From assembly GCF_011386835.1 (NCBI RefSeq), contig NC_088797.1, positions 40,919,583-40,983,582 on the forward strand: DNA of 64,000 nt. Reading direction: 5' to 3'. This document shows positions 46,850 through 59,599 of this stretch, piece after piece; position 1 is the first letter of the stretch; each line of letters starts with the position of its first letter. Source of the DNA: Chrysemys picta bellii. Lineage: Eukaryota; Chordata; Testudines; Emydidae. Below the pieces are notes generated by a model. The model made no database searches and had not been told where the DNA came from. It was given only the letters and a program-made list of their open reading frames with translations. The position numbers and the translations under genes were made by a program.

Positions 46850-48270
46850 CATGCCATCCTAACCCAAGACACCAGGGGCCCCAGCTCGCGGAGACCCTCA
46901 CGGACGAACAACACAAGCAAGCCCGGTGCCTCCTGCAAGCCTTCCTGTGAACCTTCACCAGCCAGCCGGGTTACAGAACCCTGGTTTATCATACCATTCA
47001 GACAGAACCTGGGGTAGTGATCCAAGAAATTACCAGGCCCTTGCCGCACCGCATGCGGCAGATCGTCAAGGAAGAGGTACAAGCCATGCTAGAGCTAGGT
47101 GTAATTGAACCCTCACAGACCGAATGGCGTAGTCTGATAGTGCTAGTACCCAACCCGATGGGACGCGGCGCTTCTGCATCGACTTCCGACGCGTCAATGC
47201 CATTTCCAACTTTGACGCATATCCTATGCCACGTGTAGATGAGCTGCTTGGCCGGTTAGGGGAGGCTCGTTTCCTCACCACACTTGACCTCAGCAAGGGC
47301 TACTGGCAGATCCCCCTGGACCCCGCTTCAAGGGAGAAGACCGCGTTTGCCACCCCAACAGGTCTGTACCAATTCATCTGGATGCCCTTTGGCCTCCATG
47401 GGGCCCCAGCCATGTTTCAGTGGCTGATGGACCGTGTCCTCCAACCCCATTGAGACTATGCAGCTGCCTACCTGGACGATGTGGTCATCTACAGTCGCCA
47501 CTGGGAGGATCATTTGGTGCGGGTAGCGGCAGTCCTGAGATCCCTGTGGACCGCTGGGTTGACAGACCACCCAAAAAAATGCTGCATTGGATGGCAAGAG
47601 ACTACTTATCTGGGCTACACCATAAGGAACGGACAAGTGAAGCCTCTCGTGGGAAAAGTCCAGGCCCTGGTGGCCTGCCCGCTTCCCACCACAAAGCGTC
47701 AGATGCGACAGTTCTTGGGCCTCACCGGTTATTATCAGTGTTTCATTCTCCATTTTGCGTTGATCGTTGGTCCTTTGACCGGCCTTTTAACCAAGGACAG
47801 CCCTTGACATGTGGTTTGGACCCCGTAATGCGAAGACACCTTTCAGGAACTCAAAAAGACTCTCTGCTGTGAACCGGTCCTCTACAGACCAAATTTCAAC
47901 CGAGACGTCATCCTCCAAATGGATGCCTCGGAGGTAGGACTGGGTGCCGTCCTGTCCCAAGAGATAGATGGGGAAGACCATCCGGTCTTATATATCAGAT
48001 GGAAATTGTTTCCGTGGGAGAAGAACTATGCTGTCATGGAGAAAGAGGCCTTGGCAGTGAAATAGGCTTGTGATGCCCTACGTTACTACCTTCTTGGAGC
48101 CCCGTTCACCTTAGTCACCGACCACGCCCCAGTTCAGTGGATGAATAAAATGAAAGACAATAATATGAGAATACAGCGGTGGTACCTGGCGCTCCAGACC
48201 TATGCCTTTACGGTTTGCCATAGGGCAGGCAAGGACCACGCTAATGCTGACTTCCTGTCCCGCCTGGGAG
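46850..48270 (+). pseudogene. Reverse transcriptase and RNase H
   Basis: RT blocks: ITRPLPHRMRQIVKEEVQAM, ELGVIEPSQTEW (from 47017), an FCIDFR-type block near 47172 in another frame, FLTTLDLSKGYWQIPLDP (motif A, near 47270), QFIWMPFGLHGAPAMFQWLM (motif B, near 47371), AYLDDVVIYSRHWEDH (motif C, near 47467). RNase H: LQMDASEVGLGAVLSQ (near 47914), YAVMEKEALAVK (near 48029) and LVTDHAPVQWM (near 48112), then CHRAGKDHANADFLSRL. Stops at about 47451 and 48062 and several frame changes break it. It runs to the 3' LTR edge with no room for another gene. Confidence 0.92.
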
Positions 48271-48271
48271 G

Positions 48272-49147
48272 TATGCAAGAGTCTGGCTCCCTGCCGCCCC
48301 CAAGGGGGACGAGCATCCCTAGATACCAAAGTGGGCGGAGCCAGCAAACCGTGCGCCCGCCCCTCAGAGGTCAAGGCGCAGGACAGGAAGTATAAAAGCC
48401 CAGAGCTCTCTTGAAGCTTGGCCACCAGAGAGACCAGACGCCTGTGGTGTAGCTCCCAGTGGGGAGACCATGGCGATCAGTGGCCGAACTGAGGACTGGC
48501 CCAACTAGCCAATGCCCAGAGATGCTAGCCCAAACCCAGAGACGCTACCAAGCCTTCCGCTAACCCATTACCCTGAGTAACTGCCAGGCCTACCATTCGC
48601 CAGTTACCCCGAGGAGCCCATGGTGTGTGACCCCATGGAGGACGCCGTCCGGACCCAGGTACCTCTAGAGGTGGAGGAAGGAAGTAGCCTGGGGACAGCC
48701 GACCTGTCTGGCTGCAACACTGCCAAAGCCAATGTCAGTGTGTTGCAGTCAGGATCCCCACTGACACAGCAGTGGGTCTTCTGCTGCTGCTAGGGCTCCG
48801 GGCTGGGACGCAGTGGAGTGGGTGGGCCTGCATCCCCCCTGCCACCCACCTCATGGGTGGCAGTCTCCCCCTCTCCCCAGCTATTCAGAGCCAGGAGATT
48901 TGCTATTGAACCTGTTTGCTCAGCCCTTGCCTGAGGGCCTGAGCTACTGACTGTTTGTTGCCCGCCCTGACCCAAGGCCTGGGCTTGCTACTATTGAACT
49001 GTTTGCTCAGCCCTGGCCAAAGGGCCGGAGCTGCGGACTGTTTCCCTCACAGCCAAGCTAATTCCCCGACACACCTGACTAATGTAGCAAGACGGTCTGG
49101 CTTCCCGCTGCCCCAGAGGGGGACGAGCCCGGCCGAACCGCTCTACA
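48272..49147 (+). repeat. 3' LTR of the Gypsy-type element
   Basis: 876 bp, aligned with the 5' LTR from the GGCTCCCTGCCGCCCC region onward; the first bases are diverged (TATGCAAGAG against TGTAGCGAGG). It ends CGAACCGCTCTACA and has TATAAAAG at 48391-48398. It lacks one ~80-bp internal unit present in the 5' LTR. Numerous substitutions between the LTRs show the insertion is not recent. Confidence 0.9.
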
Positions 49148-49152
49148 CTCTC

Positions 49153-50620
49153 CCTTGGGAGCTGGTCCAAATACATGGCCTAACTGATATTTCCCATGTC
49201 TAAGTGCTGTTATTAAGACTCCATACATTGAACAGCTTCAGAATAAGGTTCTGTCTGCAGATTACTGTGATTAGAATATGCCATTAAAATACTTGGTAAT
49301 GTTAAATAGTGACATTGTTTTAAACACAATGCTCTCAATCTTTGCAAGTCCTAATGTACACTGTATCTTCCACAGAACAAATGTACAGTTATATATACAC
49401 TTTGTTAAATTAATCATTACTGAAAAATAATCAATTTAATACAATTCAAAGTAAAAAAATCACTAAAAAAGCCTTCAGTTTGTCAATAGATATTAACTAT
49501 CACTATGTTAACTAGTAAATCAAAATCATGGAGATATAAGACAGTCAAACCACTCCTATTATTATTAGGGATGAGTAAATAATCATAAGACTCTTCATTG
49601 TAAAATAATGAAAGACAATAGCTTAAAATACCAATTGTCATGCCAGCTTCCTAAAGATCCCCTGACCTGCTTACTTAATGCTCCAGTAAAGTATCTGCAT
49701 TTTAAATAGAGCCACACATTAATTTATTTTTTATAGTTATCAGCTAGATTCTGTATTGCACATTACTGGAAAAATGTGAGGATTCATCCCACGAAATTGT
49801 GATATAGTAAAACAGGGAGTGCCCTGGTAATGGGAAAGCTTTTACACCAAATACCTACATAAGAGAAGCACCAAAAAGAGGATAGATATTTAGAAATTCA
49901 AACATCCTCCCTAGCATACTCAGAGGAGGAAGGCTCCCTAGCTGGCAAGACAGAATCTCTAGCCAGGTTCTTAGAATGTTAACCAGATCCTGAACAAGTA
50001 ATGTATAATGTAGTATGTTAATAGATTATTGCAACTTTGCCTTTATGAAAAGCGTGTTGCAGTTATCTCAAATAATGTAAACTATGCATCTCTCATAAGA
50101 AAAAGATGCACTGAAGAACTAGATAACAAATATTTTAAATCACCCGCTCTCTCCACCATCTTCTAGCAAATATGGATTTGATACTACTCTCTCTAAAGTC
50201 AGTGGCAAAACTTCCATGCACCATAGAGGCACAGGATTGAGCTCTATGCGAAAAGAATGTCTCCACAGGAAACAGAAAATGTTATTCACAGAATAGAAAG
50301 TCTCCTTTCCATTATCCTATAACAGGTTAAACTCTTACTCTGACTTTCTTGCTATACGTGAGAACAGTTTCCAGTTGAGCTTTTCACATTGCTAAGGGCT
50401 GCAGGCAGGCGTGCTGGAACAATTTGTATTGTGGGGTGCTGAGAGACATTGAATCAAACTGTAAACCCTGTATATAATGGCAACCACTTCAAACCAAGTG
50501 ATACTGCCACACCCCCAGCACCAGCACCTATGGCTGCAGGAGTCAGACTTAGCTGTGCATGGTCAAAAATACTGGAAGCTAATCATACTTGAATTGAAAG
50601 GAAAGTTTATGTACACTTAC
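49153..50620. other. Intron sequence, nothing recognised
   Basis: AT-rich intron between the retrotransposon and coding exon 4. Confidence 0.55.
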
Positions 50621-50711
50621 TCCCAGAATTCCATGACTGGAGACGTGGCATTTTGTAAAGAAAGTTGACTGCAGTTGCTCATATTAAGTTTCTGAAATTC
50701 CACACAGTTTT
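50621..50711 (-). CDS. SLC6A11: SLC6A11 coding exon 4: glycosylated extracellular loop 2
   Basis: This exon has 91 nt, completing codon 166 and running to the first two bases of codon 196. The acceptor is TTTATAG|AAAAC and the donor GGGA|GTAAGTG, phase 1 to phase 2. It carries [10 protein letters not shown], with Cys168 as the partner of Cys159. Three N-glycosylation sequons follow: Asn175-Met-Ser, Asn178-Cys-Ser and Asn186-Ala-Thr, then SPVMEFWE at the entrance to TM4. Loop 2 of SLC6 transporters is normally multiply N-glycosylated, which supports the call. The donor choice GGGA|GTAAGT is preferred because the phase then fits the next exon exactly. The next coding exon is about 45 kb away. 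Confidence 0.93.
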
Positions 50712-52738
<2,027 letters not shown>

Positions 52739-52929
52739 TCAATGGGGAGCTGGTTAGAAAAAACAAGGATCCTTTAAAGAAAAGTGAAAAATGTGCTTTT
52801 CTTAACAAAGGAAGGATCCTACAAACTCTTACTCCTTTGAGTAGTACCACTGAAGCCAATGGAGGAAGCACAACTCATGGGAGAAAGGGTCAGGTCCTAA
52901 ATTCTGAAAATTAATTTCTATGGGTCGGT

Positions 52930-53165
52930 CTATTCACTCTACTTCTACAGTATTGTCTAGAGGACAAGACACCTGCATCCAATTTCCAGCTTAACTTCAC
53001 ACTTCTTGTATGATCATGGGCAAGTCACTTATCCACCTTGTGCCTCAGTTCTCCATCTGTAAAATGGGAATAATACTTCCCTACCTCACAGGGGTATTGT
53101 GAAGATAAAATCCATTAAGAATTGTGAGGCACTGGGTACTATGATGGTGAGGATCATATAGATAG
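52930..53165 (-). repeat. MIR SINE
   Basis: Wording in complement orientation is characteristic: GATCATGGGCAAGTCACTTA, TGCCTCAGTTCTCCATCTGT, AAAATGGGAATAATACTTCC, CTCACAGGGGTATTGTGAAG. Confidence 0.75.
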
Positions 53166-54235
53166 ACAGAGAACCAATGGAACTATTTACAGGATTTAGC
53201 CTTTGATCAGAAGAAGATATACACCAGAAATTAAAAATTTTAACTTCACACACTAGGAAAATAACAAAGCATCCATGCTCTTTCTGAGCTTCCCACAGGA
53301 AAGATTAAATACAAATTATGTAGTATATAAGTGCAGTCCAGTGCCAAAGAGTTGCACAGTAGCAAATGCCATTCTTTCCTTTATTGACTAAGGTATAGCA
53401 GAAATAGTACATTACTGTAATTTAAACTTTGGAAACAAACACTCCTTTAATCAGATTGTAAAATATTTACATTCAACACCTGCAAACATGGAGGGATAAA
53501 TATTATCAGAATGGGTTATACATTAACAGAGGTGAGAAAGGATAACTGTGTTAGATCAAATTCTCATCTCGATTGCATTTGGTCCAATCCCCATGGATTT
53601 TATTGAGAAAAACAAGATGAAGCCTTTTCACTGCAAAGAGAACAAGTGAGAAGAGAAGAGAAGAGAAGACAGAAAAAGAGCTCCATCCAGCACACTACTC
53701 TGCTAATGAGTCCAGAGGTGAGATATAGCACACACAGACTACAGGTTTAGATCCAAGCAAGGGAAGAAGGAAATACATCTGGAGGAGGAAGGGATACCAA
53801 AGATGGCTAATAAACGCAGTGATGGATCAGACGATTCATACTCAAACCAGGTGAACTAATACTCATAAAGGACCTAATTTTCTGCCACTTTTACTCACAT
53901 GGTGTAGTGCTTGTGAAAAGTTCCATTGACTTCTGGAGGGCTACTGGCAGAATAAGGCACTACTCACCATGAGTTAGGATGGCGGAATCCAGGTCTCAAC
54001 GTATTGCCTGCAGTTCCTGAACATACAACCCTGGCTCTTTAATTAGAGCTTCATTTAAGACTAAATGAAATAATTAAACCGGCATGAAGTCCATTTCAAA
54101 GTGACAAAGTTAAATTCACAGTCGCATTTCCTTTTTCTCTTCAGTATGTATTTTAAAATATTGCCACCCACAGCACACACTACTCCACCTCTCCTACACA
54201 CTGCAGAGCTTTAGTGGCAATGGCATCTCCCTCTC
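53166..54235. other. SLC6A11 intron 1 sequence
   Basis: AT-rich intron. A (GAAGA)n-like tract lies at 53650-53668 and a palindromic MITE-like piece at 53869-53960. Nothing else is seen. Confidence 0.5.
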
Positions 54236-54250
54236 CAGCTCTCTGAAAAT

Positions 54251-54308
54251 ACAATGTTATTTCTCAAAGTTTTCTTCTACCTTCTCAGAAAAACCCTTGG
54301 GACAATTT
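54251..54308. mobile_element. Templated insertion of 57-58 bp with 15-bp target duplication
   Basis: Bases 54251-54307 are identical to 55595-55651, 1.34 kb away in the same intron and orientation. The copy is bracketed by CAGCTCTCTGAAAAT at 54236-54250 and 54309-54323, while the 55.6-kb copy is not. So 55.6 kb is the source and 54.25 kb the insertion. Confidence 0.92.
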
Positions 54309-54456
54309 CAGCTCTCTGAAAATGCAAGTATCTTTACTGACTGGCCTTTTTTAGACTGTATCTCCAATAATATGCATTTACTTTCTGAATCTTCACAGCC
54401 AACCAAATGTTTCTGAACTTTGTTTCAGGACAACTTTTTAGTTGTATAAATAACCA

Positions 54457-54550
54457 AAACAACAAGGAGTCTGGTGGCACCTTAAAGACTAACAGATTTA
54501 TTTGGGCATAAGCTTTCATGGGTAAAAACCTCACTTCTTCAGATGCAAGA
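54457..54550 (-). mobile_element. Short retroposon 3' end with 11-bp target duplication
   Basis: ATAAATAACCA flanks the insertion at 54446-54456 and 54551-54561. On the minus strand it reads CTGAAGA ... GAAAGCTTATGCCC ... TTAGTCTTTAAGGTGCCACC and ends TTGTTGTTT. The GGTGCCAC-containing end is shared with the inverted insertion at 10.1 kb. I do not name the family with certainty; a Penelope-like or LINE 3' end is possible. Confidence 0.8.
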
Positions 54551-54942
54551 ATAAATAACCAGTGATTCTGTGTTTTAATCATAAAAAGAAAGCAGAGGAA
54601 ATTGCAATGTTGAATTATGTTTCGCTCACTTGGATCTAGAACAGGAGATAAAACAAAGTATGCCCGCTTTTCAGAAGTATAGCATGGCATCATGTGGACC
54701 TGCAACTTCAGTCTGCAGACTCATAACTAAAGAAAGTTCTCTTCAGGGACCACTTCCTCTCCCAACCTCTCTAATGCATGGTTTCTTCAAATACTTAATT
54801 CTGCAGATCCCTCCAGTGAAACCTCCACAGTTTGAGAATTGCTGGTCTAGGTCAAATCCTGCTTGGTGTACTCAAATGCATAGTCCTGATGACTTTAGCG
54901 TAAGTACCTGTTTAAGTCAGGAGTGTGAGATCTGACTCTCTG

Positions 54943-55035
54943 GGACTGATTCTCCTCTCACTTACACCAGTTTTATGCTGATCTGACTCCACTGACTTCA
55001 ACAGATTTACACCAGTGTAACTGAGAGGAGAACCA
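54943..55035. repeat. Palindromic MITE-like repeat
   Basis: GGGACTGATTCTCCTCTCAC ... CAGTGTAACTGAGAGGAGAA is an inverted repeat of about 90 bp with arms of about 35 bp; the best preserved copy of this type in the window. Confidence 0.65.
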
Positions 55036-55039
55036 CGCT

Positions 55040-57079
55040 TTCTACTCTCCACATAAACAATCAGTCAGCCAACTAAACAATAACTGATCTAAAATTATAA
55101 AAAGCAATTTATCTTACTGGACAATCAATTATCACCACATTCCCATGCTCATAAACAAACTGAGATAATTAAAACTGCTCTTTCACAAATCCTGATCTGC
55201 ATTTTACACATACATGCAGGAACTCTATGTATAAAACAAGCCAAATTTTGATCTCCGTTCCAGCATCGCACCTATGCTCACAAAGAGCTGAGAGCAGATT
55301 GGGTGAAATCCTGGCCCCACTGAAGGTAACAAAATATTGCCATTGGCATCAATGGTGCCAGGATTTTGTCAATTTTTTTTTCATTATATTCTGTCTTTAG
55401 GATGCTGGAGTTTGTTATTTATTTGAAATGTGTTTCCATCTAATTACACAGCAAACATGACTGAAATATTTTCAATGTGAAGCTAACATTGGTGAAAATG
55501 GCAATTTCACATTTTGACTAGCTAGAATATGTAGATATACTACACGTGTAACTAACAAGCATATAAAGGGTACCAAAGGGATAAGGGTGTGTTCACAATG
55601 TTATTTCTCAAAGTTTTCTTCTACCTTCTCAGAAAAACCCTTGGGACAATTCTTACAAGTTAGCATCAAATATGTTCTGCATTTCCAGATTGTTATCTTT
55701 ATATAATAAAAGCACTACTAGAAATCAACATGCACCATCTTAAGAATAGCAGAGTTCTTTTTTATCTCGTTTTTGCCAAAGTGCAGGAATAAAAGGAACT
55801 AAAGCCAAATTACAAAGCAAACACACCTACAACTGCACAGTAGTTTTTAGAAATGTACCAAACAAAAATGGGTCAGGATTATCCCTAGTGTTACTCAGTG
55901 GAGTGACAATGGAGATAAATTTGGCATTGTTGGCAGAGAAAACTTACTGATGAATAGGTCTTTTTATGCATGTGTACATCTCAGCTACCAAGCACATTGC
56001 TTTCTTCCTAAGCTATCTGCTTTTACTACTGTTTTAGGCCTGAATTGGAAGAGTGTCTGTATCCAGCTGACCATATTCCTAAACTGCTTTTTACTTTAAT
56101 TAATCATTTTTCCACTGGTAGTATTTATTCATAACTATATTATATCCTATGTGTTTCATACAAGCTATAAATAATACCGAAAATATGTGATGTTGTTGCA
56201 TAACCTGAACTTGTGCTTTTCTCCCTTAAGTAACATTCTTTTACTGTGTTCCACAACTTCATGTATCTAATGTTATTTCTAATATTTAATAAAGTGACTA
56301 GTATCCTTTCTGCAGCTAACAAATCCAACCTCCTTTTCTACCCTATCTGGGGAGAAAATAAGCAAACAAAGTTGGGTGCAATTGATTTAAAGGGACTCTG
56401 ATTTAACAGAGAACAAACCAATGATGCAAGTATGGTAAGAAAACAATCCTCCTAAAAGTTTAGTCCTTGATTGCCATGTAGCCATTAAACCATTATAAAA
56501 AAATACATTTGACTTTGCAAAGTACCTTGTTTTGGAAAATGCACAATTACTTTATATTGTAGCTGTTCCTAATAGGATTGGTTTTTTTTGTTCTCATTTA
56601 GTTTTGTTTTTGAGAGCATCAGCATGTGTATATGTTTACATGCACAAAAACATACAGTATATAGTCCCATTTTAATAGTGTACTAGTCTCTTTTTCATGA
56701 GATGTTTGTACTAAAATGGGACCATATGGGTGAAAATAGTTTTGAGTCACATAGGCCATTTTTGTACAATGTGGTTTCCACTTAATTCCACAAGATTTTG
56801 TAAGTGCATTACTGTCTTCACAAAAACATGACATTTCTCAGATGCAAAAAACTTGCAAAAGGAAAATGCAAAACATTTTGCAAAAAAATAAGTAAAATGT
56901 TCCATAATTGTACACAGCCACACAATGCTTAATGCTGCCATAGCAGCGTGAGCCCTGAAGTCCTCTTACAAACACCCATTTTTTACAACCAATGCAAGAA
57001 GTCACCGCAAAGCATTTGTTTACTGTTTATTTACCATGTGTTTATGTGAGCTGTGAATCTATATGTGATGCCATCTTAC
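55040..57079. other. SLC6A11 intron 1 sequence
   Basis: Contains the 57-bp donor sequence at 55595-55651 and a palindromic piece at 55305-55372 (GAAATCCTGGCCCCAC ... GGTGCCAGGATTTTGTC). No gene is seen. Confidence 0.55.
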
Positions 57080-57299
57080 CTCCTCCATTCTTGTAGCAAA
57101 GATATGGGAATCTCCACACATTGCCCAACCCAATAATCTCCCCTGCCACAGAAAGCACAAATTCAACCTTATTGTTCCAGTGGCCTCTTTCATGCACTTT
57201 CTTATCGTTGCTGTGGACCAGGTTGGTACTTGAGGCTTCAGGGTCCAAAGCATCTTCTGGCTTGCCATTAATTATGGGAATAGTCTTTTCAGCGGTCAT
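57080..57299 (-). CDS. SLC6A11: SLC6A11 coding exon 1: N-terminus and TM1
   Basis: This exon encodes residues 1-73 plus one base of codon 74. The ATG at 57299-57297 begins MTAEK. The cytoplasmic N-tail has about 38 residues and is followed by HERGHWNNK and TM1 (about residues 46-69) with the unwound-helix signature [10 protein letters not shown], residues 57-66. Asn60 and neighbouring backbone positions correspond to the Na+ site in SLC6 proteins. Glu54 sits where GAT-1 has a tyrosine and GAT-2/GAT-3/BGT-1 have glutamate, which argues against SLC6A1. The exon starts at 57312 after a cccccag acceptor, leaving 13 nt of 5'UTR. It ends at 57080 with GGAG|GTAAGA, phase 1. The N-tail looks shorter than in mammalian GAT-3. 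SLC6A13 is the main alternative, but its N-terminus differs. Confidence 0.93.
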
Positions 57300-57689
57300 G
57301 ACTCTGTCCAGCCTGGGGGGGGGGGGGGGGGAAAGGATAAGAAAGAAGTATGGATTTTTAAATCACTTTCACACAACAACAAACGACCACTCACAAATCC
57401 CTCATCTGATCTTTGTCTTTACATGTCCTATGACATACAGGGATTTGCTAGAAGGTGCTAAAAGTGAAGGAGATGCCAACTTTGCTAGATCAGACAAGTT
57501 AACCCCACCCCAAAAAAGGTAGGTGGTGTGGGATCATTTAGGTGCAGTAAGGAGAATTAAAGACTCCCAAACGGCCACTTTTCAGAAATCCCTTCCTTTG
57601 CTGCGATTCCAGCTCTGCAAACCTCTCAGCCATCACAGAGATCAGCCCAAGCACATCTGACCTGCAGCCTCATACACCTTCCAGTTCAA

Positions 57690-58330
57690 CACAGATACAA
57701 GGGGGAAGGGGATGAAAGGCTCCTGGGCTCCCCGGAAGAGCAGGCGCCCCCACTACTCACCCAGGGCTCTGCCTGTGCTGATGAGAGAGTGGCAGGGTCG
57801 CTGGATCTCGGCTGGGCTCTGAGCGGATCCCCGTGGGCTGCCACTGTCCGCCCTGTTGCACTAGAGCCGAGAAGCCGCAGGCGCCCGGCGGCGGCGCAGG
57901 CAGGGGACGGAGGGTGCAAGGAGGAGGACAGACAGGGGCGCCTTATCCTCTCTCTGTCAGCTGCTGCCCGGCTCCCCGGCTGCAGGGGATGGGACGCTCC
58001 CTGCTACCCACGCGGCGGAGGAGAATTTGCAACTGCTCAGCCTTTCCCGGAGCGATGGTATAACACCCGCCTCCCCCCTCCACCTAGCGCCGTCTGCCCA
58101 CCGCCTCCTCCGCCCTGCATCGCATCTGGAGCATCTCCAGCCCGCTCGCTACCCCGCCCCCTGCCACTGACCATCAGGCCCCCTCCCCTTTCCAGCTGTG
58201 TGTGTCGGGAAGGGGGGGGGGGGGCGAGCTCTCCAGACAAGGCAGGCAGCCTGCACCCAGCCCCAAGGAACAGCCCGGGAAAGGGGAGAAGGGGAAGGGG
58301 GGCTCACTGCACCAGCTTCCAGCTGTGCTT
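57690..58330 (-). promoter_or_regulatory. SLC6A11: CpG island and probable SLC6A11 promoter
   Basis: A sharply bounded GC- and CpG-rich stretch sits immediately 5' of the first coding exon in an otherwise AT-rich landscape. It contains GC-box-like CCCGCCCC (near 58153) and no obvious TATA box at a suitable position, as is usual for CpG-island promoters. Open frames through it on both strands (for example 57789-58448 +) are composition effects. Exact transcription starts cannot be read from sequence. Confidence 0.7.
57761..58060 (-). other. SLC6A11: Candidate non-coding first exon of SLC6A11 (5' end uncertain)
   Basis: On the minus strand a strong splice donor, CCCTGG|GTGAGTAG, ends an exon at 57761 inside the CpG island. 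The first coding exon begins at 57312 with only 13 nt before its ATG, so an upstream 5'UTR exon is required. This donor is the best candidate. The 5' end given is a guess inside the CpG island. Confidence 0.5.
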
Positions 58331-58820
58331 GCCAGGAGAGAACCGGGGTGTTGCTGACAGCAGTGGGAAGAGCTGGAGCTCCCAGCCAAACCCAGTTCTG
58401 GAAGGGATCAGAACCCCAACCCTTGCAGCAGCTGCTGTTTATTGTTAATCAATTACTACTTGGGTGAAGGGAGCACCAGGGCTAGTTAGGCCCCCATCCT
58501 GCCCAGTGAGGTCCCCCACAGTTAGCAGGCATCCTCTGCTCTTTAGAGTCTTACTGTCCCTGGGCAGTTGGTAGCCAGTGCTGCCCGCATCTCTTTCTGA
58601 TCCCCCACCACCATTCCTGCCACCCATTAGGCCTGGCACAGCCTCCATCTGCCCGGGTGGCAGATGCTGGTCCTGTTCCTTCTCAAAATCTTGCCTCACA
58701 ACTCATTCCTCATGGGCACAGCTTCCATCACTGCTAACCTGCGCTCCAGCTCAGGGCAACGGTCCCACCCCTGTCTCTGATCTTTCTTAATGCACCTTTT
58801 ATTAATACCCAAACCTAACA
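58331..58820. other. Upstream flank of SLC6A11, nothing recognised
   Basis: Moderately GC-rich sequence between the CpG island and a CR1 element; no gene or repeat recognised. Confidence 0.5.
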
Positions 58821-59599
58821 AAGAATCATAGAATCATGGGACTGGAGGGACCTCAAGGGGTCATCTAGTCCAGTCCTCTGCACTCATGGGAGGACTGAGC
58901 ATTATCTAGACCATCCCTGACAGACAGGTGTCTGTCTAACCCGCTCTTAAAAATCTCCAATGATGGAGATTCCTCAACCTCCCTAGGCAATTTATTCCAG
59001 TGCTTAACCACCGTGACAGTTAGGAAGTTTTTCCTAATGTCCAATCTAAACCTCCCTTGCTACAATTTAAAGCCATTATTTCTTGTCCTATCCTCAGAGG
59101 TTAAGAACAACACTTTTTCTCCCTCTTCCTTGTAACAACCTTTTTTGTACTCGAAAACTGTTAGCATGTCCCCTCTCAGTCTTCTCTTTTCCAGACTAAA
59201 CAAACCCTATTTTTTCAATCTTCCCTTAACAGGTCATGTTTTCTAGACCTTTAATTATTTTTGTTACTCTTCTCTGGACTTTCTCCAATTTGTCCACATC
59301 GTTCCTGAAATGTAGAACTGGACACAATACTCCAGTTGAGGGCTAATCAGTGTGGAGTAGAGCGGAAGAATTACTTCTCGTGTCTTGCTTACACCACTCC
59401 TACTAATACATCCCAGAATGACGTTCACTTTTTTTGCAACAGCGTTACACTGTTGACTCATATTTAGCTTGTGATCCACTATGACCCCCAGATCACTTTC
59501 CACAACACTCCTTCCTAGGCAGTCATTTCCCATTTTATATGTCGTGCAACTGATTGTTCCTTCCTAAGTGGAGTACTTTGCATTTGTCCTTATTGAATT

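Larger units (their letters stand above)
43065..49147 (+). mobile_element. Ty3/Gypsy-type LTR retrotransposon, Gmr1-like, inactivated
   Basis: The element is complete from LTR to LTR (about 6.1 kb) and flanked by CTCTC at 43060-43064 and 49148-49152, a 5-bp target duplication. Domain order is LTR, gag with zinc knuckle, protease, integrase, reverse transcriptase, RNase H, LTR. Integrase before reverse transcriptase is the Gmr1 arrangement within Ty3/Gypsy, unlike the usual RT-RH-IN. No env-like frame is present. Many stops and frameshifts show it is dead. It is inserted sense relative to the plus strand, antisense to SLC6A11, in the large intron. Confidence 0.9.

Noticed and set aside
46822..47082. 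Possible extra gene between integrase and RT of the Gypsy-type element
   Set aside because: The minus-strand frame is a shadow of the RT N-terminal region; the plus strand reads RT sequence across it.
49148..49260. env-like gene downstream of the Gypsy-type element
   Set aside because: The 3' LTR directly follows RNase H and flanking sequence after the target duplication is ordinary intron.
57080..57299. Assignment of the transporter to SLC6A1 or SLC6A13
   Set aside because: Glu54 in TM1 excludes the GAT-1 type, and the MTAEK start and loop-2 wording fit GAT-3 rather than GAT-2. A database comparison would settle it.
57789..58467. 219-codon frame on the plus strand through the CpG island
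   Set aside because: Low-complexity translation of a CpG-rich promoter; no domain and overlaps the antisense 5'UTR exon.
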